Below are positions 56,820 to 64,000 of a stretch of 64,000 nucleotides of DNA, in pieces. The notes below the pieces were generated by a model, which saw only the letters and a program-made list of their open reading frames with translations, was not told where the DNA came from and ran no database searches. Origin of the DNA: Prolixibacteraceae bacterium (GTDB lineage Bacteria; Bacteroidota; Bacteroidia; Bacteroidales; Prolixibacteraceae); assembly GCA_019856515.1 (NCBI GenBank), contig CP082230.1, forward strand, positions 868,001 to 932,000. The letters are read 5' to 3'. A program made the position numbers and the translations under genes. Each line of letters begins with the position of its first letter. The stretch's first letter is position 1.

Positions 56820-58297
56820 TATTTCAAAGTTTCTATAATTTGTGGTATTTCGTTGAATGGCTCCATATTTAGGATACTCTGCTTTGCTATCTCATCTGAG
56901 ATCCCTGAAGTAATATATAAATGATATATTTTCTTAGCCTGTTCAATCTCCTCTTGAAGTGGTTCTCTTTTCTTATCTTTTAATTCAGAACTTAATGGGT
57001 CCTCACAAAATTGATGTATTATAGAATCAACAGGTAAAGTCCTCGAAACTAAATTTAAAAGTGTTATTACATCTTTTCTGCTGATAGTATTTGACTCAAG
57101 CAAACTATGAATAACAGGATGCTCTTCATTTATCTTATAATCAATAGTGTCATCTCTTCTTTTTGTCGATTTCCAAACACTCTTAAAATCAACAAACTTT
57201 GCTCCCTCTTTTCGTATCTGTTCTCCTCGATATTTATATATCTGCGAAGCTTGACTCCTTACAAGCCTACCTATCCTTTTTAAATCCTGCTTTATCGAAA
57301 CGGGAGGCATAGCAGTTGCCTTTTTTATATCGATCTTCCACTCATTATCCAAATGATTAGGGATATCTATTAAAATACGCCCATTCTTACAATGCTCACT
57401 CTTTGGAAATAAACCCAACCAATCTCCACTTAATAGCAAGCGTTGATTCCTATAAATATAAAAACCTTGCATCTTATACCACGACTCTACATCATTATCT
57501 CTTCTCTCTTCTGCTGTCAATTTTGAGATATGTGGTAACACAAACCCCTTCACCTTTATTTCATTAGATAGCTCTTCGGATAAGATTGTTTGTGTCTCTA
57601 TAAAACTTCTTAAAAATGGATCTCTCGATTTAATCTCTCTGTCGTTAATATACAACTGAATTCCTTTATTATCAATATAACGATGAAAAACTAAACCTAA
57701 ATGATCCTCAACGAGTTTCATCTCATGCTGAAAAGCTTTGCGTTGTTCTTCATTTAAAACATCACATGGCCCAATCAACCGGTCTAATGATTCCCATAAA
57801 ACTACAGTTCCTTGATCATGACCATCAAGAAGTTTTGAAAAAGAAATATCAGAACAATAATCTAACAAGCTCCACTCACTAGTACTATTCACATAATCTA
57901 AATCCCAACACCTTTTTATTGTTTGGTAATTTAGTTTCTTCGATATTACTGTTAAAACTTTACACTGCGAAAATGAAGATGTTTTCAACCCTAGTCCAAA
58001 ACGTCCTAAATCATCCTGCTCTCTTTCTAATTTAGGATCTTTACTTCCAGGCGTCATTGCACAAATCAAATCATTAAGGTCCATGCCTTTCCCATCATCC
58101 TTTATCCAAATATAGCTCCGATCTCCTTTCCATTCATGTTTAATCTCAATTCTCTTTGCTTGTGCTGAAATACTGTTATCTACAATATCAGCAACAGCAG
58201 TCTGAAGATTATAACCAAATGCTCTAAATGTGTTTATCATAGCATTGGCCTTTGGTGGGGTTACCTCTGCTTTATATTGATCTAAATTAGTCATCAT
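56819..58297 (-). CDS. GHKL (MORC/MutL/HSP90-like) ATPase of the RM system
   Basis: 492 residues. The Bergerat-fold motifs are complete: D-I-V-D-N-S-I-S-A at 37-45, D-D-G-K-G-M at 67-72, and G-R-F-G-L-G-L-K at 98-105. An S5-like domain and a helical tail follow. In the predicted MORC-type RM systems this protein is the clamp-like ATPase, proposed to dimerise on ATP binding and close around DNA. It is the first gene of the operon, with about 690 bases of non-coding DNA upstream before the next recognisable element. No exact TAnnTTTG promoter was found. Confidence 0.9.
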   Translation of the reverse strand: MMTNLDQYKAEVTPPKANAMINTFRAFGYNLQTAVADIVDNSISAQAKRIEIKHEWKGDRSYIWIKDDGKGMDLNDLICAMTPGSKDPKLEREQDDLGRFGLGLKTSSFSQCKVLTVISKKLNYQTIKRCWDLDYVNSTSEWSLLDYCSDISFSKLLDGHDQGTVVLWESLDRLIGPCDVLNEEQRKAFQHEMKLVEDHLGLVFHRYIDNKGIQLYINDREIKSRDPFLRSFIETQTILSEELSNEIKVKGFVLPHISKLTAEERRDNDVESWYKMQGFYIYRNQRLLLSGDWLGLFPKSEHCKNGRILIDIPNHLDNEWKIDIKKATAMPPVSIKQDLKRIGRLVRSQASQIYKYRGEQIRKEGAKFVDFKSVWKSTKRRDDTIDYKINEEHPVIHSLLESNTISRKDVITLLNLVSRTLPVDSIIHQFCEDPLSSELKDKKREPLQEEIEQAKKIYHLYITSGISDEIAKQSILNMEPFNEIPQIIETLK

Positions 58298-59462
58298 TAA
58301 AAATTAATCAATTAGTCTACCACAATATCTTATACCTCAACAAAAATTCTTTCTGATATTTTTTCAGTTAGTTCATTTTAACTAAAATATATCCTTTATA
58401 TTTAATCTCCGATTTTTTGGTCTTAAAAATAACTATGTTTCGCCTACAACACCCTTATTAATAATTATTCTAACAATAATACTTTTTTTTAATCTTAAGC
58501 ACCACTTCTTATCTAATATACAATATCGAACCCCTAGCTATTCTAAACACAGATCGCTATCATAAAACCATTCTTCGATTTTCTTCCACAATTACAATTG
58601 GTACATAGCCCTATTTTTCACGTATCACTTATTGCAAAAATATTCATTCTATATTTACTTATTACACATGAGTAATTCAGGAATCAACCCGACGAGAGTG
58701 TAACAACATTCTTACTTTTACAAAACAATAAAAGTAAGACTATAATACATAATTGATTGTGATATATTACCGTAGGGTTAATTAAGCACTTTCATATTTT
58801 GTGTTATCTACACTCAAACATTTCCGTGTATAATAAATTTATTATGAATACAATATGGTAAATTTTGATTAAACATAACGACGTATATTAAACAAGTTGA
58901 CATACTTCCTTCAAAATATTCTTCTGAATACTAGACAGGTTAAACTTTAAATTTCAAGATTGGCACCAATTTTAACAACTACAAATTCTATAATACATTA
59001 ACATTTAATTCTTATTTCTTTACTCAAGCCATTTTATATAAAAAAGTACTTATTATCAAAACAATTCATTTAAATATTACATATTAAAAAAAGATAAAGA
59101 CTGAAATCTATTCAAGGTTAAACTGCATAGAGTGCGGGGCTAACCAAATATTACTCGTCGAAAAAAGGTGGTAGGGATCAACAATTATTTGCTACAATTC
59201 TTCAGGCTACAACAAACACAACACTCTTTATTTCAAATAAATAGCCATTTTATCTTTGTACTACCCTCAGGTTTTTATATATTTAGAGAGATCCGAGACT
59301 GCATTTAACTCAAGGTGTCTTCTCAAAATAGAGAGTATATATTGATTATCACAATGGAAAAACAGCGATACATATCCACAAATTACACTTCACGACATCA
59401 CACATTTAGGGATGTAGTTTCACATGACTTTCTAGGTACCTACTCCCACCTTCCTAGCACCC

Positions 59463-59585
59463 TTCTCCTACCTTTGTCCATGGTTCGTCCATGGTTTATC
59501 CATGGTTTGTCCATCGATTTCGGGGGTATCGGTGCCTGAACCATGGACGAATCATGGCTAAACCATGGACAAAGGTGGGAGGAGA
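59463..59585. repeat. CCATGG-studded inverted repeat
   Basis: The ends ACCTTTGTCCATGG (59470-59483) and CCATGGACAAAGGT (59563-59576) are perfect complements. Inside, CCATGG recurs at 59489, 59500 and 59541, with one-off variants at 59511 and 59552, spaced 11-12 bases apart on each arm. It can form a long imperfect cruciform. Confidence 0.75.
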
Positions 59586-59795
59586 TACCTATCATCTAGC
59601 TAGTAGGTAATGAGGAGGTGTAAAGAAAAAAGGGGTGAAATACATTTGACAGTGCTCTCCGTATGCCTCCACAGAGACACAAATTTATCCGAATAAACTC
59701 TAAATCAAAGATATACAATAATTTCCACATTATAATGCTTCTGTCATGATGAATGATGAGGTATTTATTATTCCGTGCCCCTATCTTACGATCTC

Positions 59796-59970
59796 GATAT
59801 CCCCTACCCCTGACCAACAAGCCAGTTTCCCCTGAGATAGCTCGAAATTCACTCAATGTTCATTCGAAGTTCATTCATCGATTTTGCATTTTGGGTGAGG
59901 GAATTTCGAATGTATTTAGATGGATATGTAAAAGAAGTCAGGGGGTAGTGATATGTATGTCAGGGGAAAG
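59796..59970. repeat. Second imperfect inverted repeat
   Basis: CTACCCCTGAC near 59807 faces GTCAGGGGGTAG near 59938, and TCGAAATTCACTC (about 59842) faces GAGGGAATTTCGA (about 59897). The arms are interrupted. It could be a small non-autonomous mobile element. Confidence 0.45.
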
Positions 59971-60067
59971 CGGCTTTTAAGAGTTTTTCTCTTGGAGATC
60001 ATGCGATCTTATCACTGGGGCAGGATAATTATCAGAATAGCTCTCTATTCATAGGTCTCAATATTTT

Positions 60068-60424
60068 TTATGATACGATGTGCTGGTTGGAGTGTCTCCA
60101 ACCGACCATTCCTTCTACCATATGGTAGATCTTTTTGAAGTCAGACTGTTGCATCCATTGTACGATCATCGTACTTCTAACATTGGTGGTGCAATAGACT
60201 AGATAAGGAACTTCACGATCTAGTTGACCTAGCTCCACTCCGGTATCTGGGTTGAAGGCATCAAATAATTGAGCTCCTTCAAGGTGCCCCTGCCTATATG
60301 ACTCTATACTACGCCCATCTATGACTTGTAGTTCAGGTATGGATGCCATCAAATCAGCAGCCTCTGCTACTGTGACAGGCTCTATTATCCTGTCGTTGTG
60401 ATCTAAATATATCTCTTTGCTCAT
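60068..60424 (-). CDS. Rhodanese-like single-domain protein
   Basis: 118 residues, no signal peptide. A single rhodanese domain: V-I-D-G-R-S-I-E-S-Y-R-Q-G-H-L-E-G-A-Q at 34-52 and the active-site loop Y-C-T-T-N-V-R-S with Cys78, then M-V-E-G-M-V-G-W. Such proteins carry a persulfide on the Cys and pass sulfur to acceptors, or act as sulfide-stress or tRNA-thiolation helpers. The loop (six residues, C-T-T-N-V-R) is the normal sulfur-transfer length. It stands alone between the RM region and a repeat cluster. Confidence 0.8.
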   Translation of the reverse strand: MSKEIYLDHNDRIIEPVTVAEAADLMASIPELQVIDGRSIESYRQGHLEGAQLFDAFNPDTGVELGQLDREVPYLVYCTTNVRSTMIVQWMQQSDFKKIYHMVEGMVGWRHSNQHIVS

Positions 60425-60544
60425 CGTCTCTTTCTCTTTTAGTGGTTCTGGATATCACCAAGTGGAATAACCTTCTTGTGATCCATCTATTTTACTTGGC
60501 TTTCAAACAAAAACAGATCAATAATGTTCTGTGCTCACAGAAAA

Positions 60545-61060
60545 ACATGAAGCCCAAAGAGAAATTGCCACGGATCTTTCTGTGGTTGAAGTGTAAAGAA
60601 TTATAGCCACGGATTGGACGGATTTGACAGATTACCACGGATCTTTTTATGATGTAACAACCTATTCAATACTTCAACAGCCCCGAATGGGGTGACCGAA
60701 TATAGCCCAATGGTGGAAATCATAACTTGACCACAAGGTCTAGGTGTCGATTGGAGCCTTGGGTAAAGAAGTACCCCCACAACCAAGAGCTGAAGGCCTG
60801 TCCGAAAAAATAGCAGCGGATATAAATGAACCACGTAGAGGCGCGATGATCGCGTCTACTCGATACTTCAACAGCCCCGAATGGATGTGGTGGAAAGAAT
60901 TATGCCACGGATTGGACGGATTGCCACGGATCTTTTTGTGGTTGAAGCGGAAGGTGGAGAGCACCACGAAGACGCTAAGACACGAAGGGGTGAAACGGCA
61001 GGTGGAGAGTATCGCGAAGACGCTAAGGGATGAAGTGCGAAGGAGATGAACAACGAAGGG
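60545..61060. repeat. Second mosaic repeat cluster, opposite orientation
   Basis: Contains the same modules as 43.07-44.8 kb but as reverse complements: GCCACGGATTGGACGGAT (three versions), CACGGATCTTT, the REP-like CCCCGAATGGGGTGACCGAA unit, CACGAAGACGCTAAGACACG and GGCGCGATGATCGCG. Short frames on both strands here are not genes. Confidence 0.9.
60636..60829. repeat. Right arm of the 17-kb-spaced inverted repeat
   Basis: Reverse complement of 43689-43882 over 194 bases with about a dozen differences. Confidence 0.85.
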
Positions 61061-61227
61061 TTGGGGATAGTGTTTCTTGGGGGATTAGTATAGGTGATGT
61101 CAATACTACTTTGAGGTGCGTCTCATCTATTTTTGCAAAATATTTGTAATAGTATGAGATTTACTTCAAAGTAGTTTTGATATGTTTCTGGGGAATAGGG
61201 TTGATGAAAGAGGGACTCTCTACATAT

Positions 61228-62358
61228 CTAACGTCGGGTGTAGATAATACCTCCTAAGATGGCTGTTATTGGAGCCACGAGTACCAGACCAAAGCTTCCA
61301 ATCATGGTGTGTAAGATCTCTCCTGCCACATAGTTCAGATTAAGAATGTTTATGGTAGGGGTTCCTTGTGCAATAAACACCATCAATAAGGCACTAAAAC
61401 CACCAGAGTATGCAAGCAGTAAGGTGGTGGTCATTGTGCCGATAACCCCTCGCCCGATATTAAAGCCTGCACCAATAAGTTCTTTTGTGGTGATAGATGG
61501 TTTGATGGTTATAATCTCATGTTGGGATACTGCAATATCCATGGATATATCCATCATGGCTCCCGAAGAGGAGATAAAGATACTAGCCAAGAATATCTGG
61601 GTTAAGTCCAAATGGTTAAAACCAGAGTATAACAGGGTCTCCGAGAATGGTTTTATCGCCCCATGGACGTTAAACAAACCACCAAAGAAGAAAGAGAGGA
61701 TGGCTGTAACTGCAACGCCTACAATAGCACCAGATAATGCTACAAAACCCTTCTTATTAATTCCAGCAACCAAGAGGATGATCACCGAGGTGATCAGCGC
61801 AACCAAGAACAGAGATAGAAAGACTGGGGAGTAGCCTAATAAGAAGCCAGGAAGCATTAGTTTCCATATAACAACTCCGGTGAATGCAAAAGAGAGGATG
61901 GCTTTGACTCCTATAAAGCCAGCAAAGGATATAAGAAACACAAAGAATAGTATCATCAACCAAAACTCTACATTCAATCGATAATGATCAATAACATTGG
62001 CATTAATTATCTTTGAACACTCTTCATCAAGGTTCAATACGACCAAGGCCTTCTGCCCTACTTCAAACAGTTTATCGAACTCCATTCGCCCAATCAATTG
62101 ATTGTTTGCTCGGATGGTATCACCTTTAAAGCGGCCTTCTGTAACTACTATTTGCAGCAGTTGATTCCCGGTCTTTATGATCCCGTTTTCAATAATACTA
62201 TCATCTTTCACAGATACCACTTTTGCTTTAACTCTCCGCTCTGAAGGAGGAGTCTCTCGATCGAAAGGAGATGGTAGAAGATAGATAATAGTTGTGAGTA
62301 TTGCTATGACCAATGGGAAGAGGTAGGTCTTTGTTTTCTGGGTAGATAATATCTTCAT
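61228..62358 (-). CDS. YibE/F-family membrane protein
   Basis: 376 residues. One N-terminal helix is followed by a soluble domain of about 100 residues (V-K-A-K-V-V-S-V-K-D-D, then V-V-L-N-L-D-E-E) and about seven membrane helices. The conserved YibE/F block is L-A-S-I-F-I-S-S-S-G-A-M-M-D-I-S-M-D-I-A, with G-R-G-V-I-G-T-M-T-T-T-L-L-L-A-Y and G-E-I-L-H-T-M-I-G-S-F-G. The family has no proven substrate; transport or signalling roles are guesses. It lies 55 bases downstream of the alkaline phosphatase gene, separated from it by a hairpin, so read-through co-expression is possible. Confidence 0.85.
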   Translation of the reverse strand: MKILSTQKTKTYLFPLVIAILTTIIYLLPSPFDRETPPSERRVKAKVVSVKDDSIIENGIIKTGNQLLQIVVTEGRFKGDTIRANNQLIGRMEFDKLFEVGQKALVVLNLDEECSKIINANVIDHYRLNVEFWLMILFFVFLISFAGFIGVKAILSFAFTGVVIWKLMLPGFLLGYSPVFLSLFLVALITSVIILLVAGINKKGFVALSGAIVGVAVTAILSFFFGGLFNVHGAIKPFSETLLYSGFNHLDLTQIFLASIFISSSGAMMDISMDIAVSQHEIITIKPSITTKELIGAGFNIGRGVIGTMTTTLLLAYSGGFSALLMVFIAQGTPTINILNLNYVAGEILHTMIGSFGLVLVAPITAILGGIIYTRR

Positions 62359-62370
62359 AATTTACAAGCA

Positions 62371-62399
62371 TGGTCCTGTTATAAAGAATAACAGGACCA
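62371..62399 (-). terminator. Hairpin between the alkaline phosphatase and YibE/F genes
   Basis: A perfect 12-bp stem (62371-62382 with 62388-62399) with a 5-nt loop. The T run after it on the minus strand is weak, so partial termination is likely. Confidence 0.6.
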
Positions 62400-62413
62400 G
62401 TATTTATTTGTTA

Positions 62414-63928
62414 TTACAGTTTCATTAGCATTTCAATATTCTTAGGAAGATCAGTGTTATCAAAATAACCATTAAACAGTGTTGATCCAGGCCCCATAGC
62501 TCGAACTGGTATTGGTGTCGCGGTATGAGAGAAAGTGGTCCATCCGATACCTGCTTTTTGTGCTAAGATATGGCTTGCAGTGATAGTAATTGGATCTATA
62601 GCACCATAAAGTTGATAATATTGGTCTTTATTGGCAATCTGTTCTCCTTTGTCAAAACTTTCGTTATAAGCTTGTTTCAGTTGTGCTAGTTCATATTCAG
62701 AAAGCTTGGTTGACTTCTCTTCTCCATCAAAGCCATAATTCTTTCTTACGGCCTGTAATACGGCATCAAAAGAAGCATCTTGTTTCTTTAATTTCTTCAA
62801 TTCAGCATTGAAAACCCCATTAGAGTTCTTTTGATTCTCAAGCAATTTAAAGTTGGATTTGTAGTGAGACCCTGAGAAACCAAGTGTTAACCCACCTGTT
62901 TCATGATCTCCACAGACTACAATAAGAGTCTCTTTTGGATGTTCGTGATAAAAAGCGATAGCTTTTTGAATGGCTTGGTCAAATTGAATCACTTCGTTTA
63001 TAGCTGTCACAGCATCGTTGGCGTGACAAGCCCAATCAATTTTACCCCCTTCGACCATTAGGAAAAAGCCTTTCTTATTCTCTAACACCTCAATAGCCTT
63101 TTGTGTGTAATCCCCCAAAGAGAGATCACCCTCTTTCTGATCGATACCATTAGGTAGTGATTGTCCTCCTGCAAGAGTTTCGTTGATGGCAATAATTTTA
63201 TCATCTCCTGATTTAATTGCATGGAAAGCCTCATTGGTGTTCACGATAGTATACCCCTGTTTCTCAGCTAATTTCAGAGAGTTCTCTTTTTTACCTTTTA
63301 TTTTCTTATTTCCAGCCATACCAATGTTAGCTGCCTTATTCTTCTTGTTTGACTTGCCATCTCCCTCTGGGTGCATGATACCACCTCCACCGAAGAAGTT
63401 AAATTGACTTTTTCCCATATCTACACTAATGTCATAGTAACGACCTCGCGAAGGCTGATGCGCATAGAATGATGCAGGGGTAGCATGGTTTAAAGAGACT
63501 GAACTTACAATCCCCACACGATAGCCTTTATCTCTTGCTTTTTCTGCAATAGTTTTAAAGGGCTTCTGTTTTGATGCGTCCATACCGATAGTACCGATAG
63601 ATGTTTTATTACCTGTCGACAATGCTGTTCCTGCAGCTGCCGAACCCGTAATAAATTGGTTTTGTGCATATGTTGTATACAATCCTTGTATCGGAAATGT
63701 ATTCATCGCTAATTTCTGAATTCCTTCGGAATCATTTACAGCTGCCATATATGCTTCTGTTGCATTCGATTGTGAAAGGCCAAAACCATCACCAATAAAG
63801 TAGAAAACATATTTAGGTTTCTTACCTCTAAAACTATCACGTTTTTTATCTCCGTCATTTGGTTGTGTTGCAAAAAGCATCTGAATCGATAAAAGACAAA
63901 TGCATAATAAAGAAAATCTTCTTTTCAT
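62414..63928 (-). CDS. Alkaline phosphatase (PhoA superfamily), secreted
   Basis: 504 residues with a signal peptide (M-K-R-R-F-S-L-L-C-I-C-L-L, cleavage near L-F-A-T-Q). Motifs are F-I-G-D-G-F-G (zinc ligand Asp), the nucleophile region T-G-S-A-A-A-G-T-A with Ser96, H-A-T-P-A-S-F-Y-A-H, V-E-G-G-K-I-D-W-A-C-H, G-D-H-E-T-G-G and the late H-T-A. It hydrolyses phosphate monoesters in the periplasm to supply phosphate. The residue before Ser96 is Gly where E. coli has Asp. A Lys/Asn-rich insert at about 190-225 is a likely surface loop. Its promoter region runs to the window end. Confidence 0.85.
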   Translation of the reverse strand: MKRRFSLLCICLLSIQMLFATQPNDGDKKRDSFRGKKPKYVFYFIGDGFGLSQSNATEAYMAAVNDSEGIQKLAMNTFPIQGLYTTYAQNQFITGSAAAGTALSTGNKTSIGTIGMDASKQKPFKTIAEKARDKGYRVGIVSSVSLNHATPASFYAHQPSRGRYYDISVDMGKSQFNFFGGGGIMHPEGDGKSNKKNKAANIGMAGNKKIKGKKENSLKLAEKQGYTIVNTNEAFHAIKSGDDKIIAINETLAGGQSLPNGIDQKEGDLSLGDYTQKAIEVLENKKGFFLMVEGGKIDWACHANDAVTAINEVIQFDQAIQKAIAFYHEHPKETLIVVCGDHETGGLTLGFSGSHYKSNFKLLENQKNSNGVFNAELKKLKKQDASFDAVLQAVRKNYGFDGEEKSTKLSEYELAQLKQAYNESFDKGEQIANKDQYYQLYGAIDPITITASHILAQKAGIGWTTFSHTATPIPVRAMGPGSTLFNGYFDNTDLPKNIEMLMKL

Positions 63929-64000
63929 AATTTAGTTTGTTTAATAATCAGTCTCATGGTATTTAAAATGATGAAGTTATTGACAACCACCATGTAGACA

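Larger units (their letters stand above)
58298..60067. other. Long non-coding region upstream of the RM operon
   Basis: About 1.77 kb without a convincing gene. 58.3-59.3 kb is plain AT-rich sequence and holds the RM operon promoter. 59.4-60.0 kb is GC-richer and contains two inverted-repeat structures (listed separately). Short frames at 59315-59539, 59596-59856 and 59753-59980 follow these structures and have no domain. Confidence 0.5.

Noticed and set aside
47989..58297. Claim that the six-gene system is entirely undescribed
   Set aside because: The gene combination fits an RM class already predicted by comparative genomics, so only its details are open.
59315..59980. Three short frames in the inverted-repeat zone
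   Set aside because: They follow the repeat structures, overlap each other on both strands and match no family.
60601..61053. Short frames on both strands in the second repeat cluster
   Set aside because: Product of the repeat modules, the same as in the first cluster.

Overview
The window looks like a chromosomal segment of a low-GC, probably marine, polysaccharide-degrading member of the Bacteroidota, most likely order Bacteroidales/Marinilabiliales (Prolixibacteraceae-like). This is inferred from a SusC/SusD pair with a hybrid two-component regulator, secreted proteins ending in type IX secretion (T9SS) sorting domains, three sulfatases in one operon, promoters of the TTG-N19-TAnnTTTG type, weak ribosome-binding sites, and AT-rich spacers. 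No rRNA, tRNA or CRISPR array was seen.

Layout. 1-7.2 kb: two paralogous secreted right-handed beta-helix proteins (the first cut by the window edge), a DUF1254/DUF1214 lipoprotein and an esterase-like alpha/beta hydrolase. 7.5-12 kb: small secreted proteins (DUF2147; TonB-C-like), a dead IS630-type element, DUF3303, a broken small membrane protein, and a MarR-GNAT fusion with a striking double operator. 12.3-15.2 kb: an arsEFG-like operon for organoarsenical or redox handling, plus an UPF0718/ArsP-like permease. Both transcription units carry the same TTCG-N8-CGAA dyad. 15.9-16.9 kb: a formate/nitrite channel with a clear promoter.

17.5-38.2 kb: a polysaccharide utilisation locus. One minus-strand operon runs susC, susD, three sulfatases, GH10 and GH3, and a one-component hybrid sensor (HTCS) is transcribed divergently from it. 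A GH20-like lipoprotein follows. GH10 and GH3 with sulfatases suggests a sulfated xylan-like glycan: SusCD imports oligosaccharides, sulfatases clear sulfate, GH10 and GH3 cut the chain, and the HTCS senses the product. 38.5-42.8 kb: a cysteine desulfurase, a BspA-like leucine-rich-repeat protein, and a PixA/AidA-like small protein lying between 89-bp direct repeats.

42.0-61.1 kb: a defence island bracketed by mosaic short-repeat clusters in opposite orientation (42.0-44.8 and 60.5-61.06 kb). They share a near-identical inverted segment of about 194 bp. Inside are a DUF2357 nuclease with a truncated McrB-like partner (a decayed type IV restriction module), and a complete six-gene restriction-modification system. 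That system has two overlapping C5-cytosine methyltransferases on the plus strand, convergent with a tightly coupled minus-strand operon: GHKL (MORC/MutL-like) ATPase, Z1 ATPase, DUF4420 PD-(D/E)XK nuclease and AIPR protein. The gene set matches a class predicted by comparative genomics (Iyer, Abhiman and Aravind), so it is a rare, little-studied type rather than wholly new. 60-64 kb: a rhodanese-like protein, a YibE/F membrane protein and a PhoA-type alkaline phosphatase.
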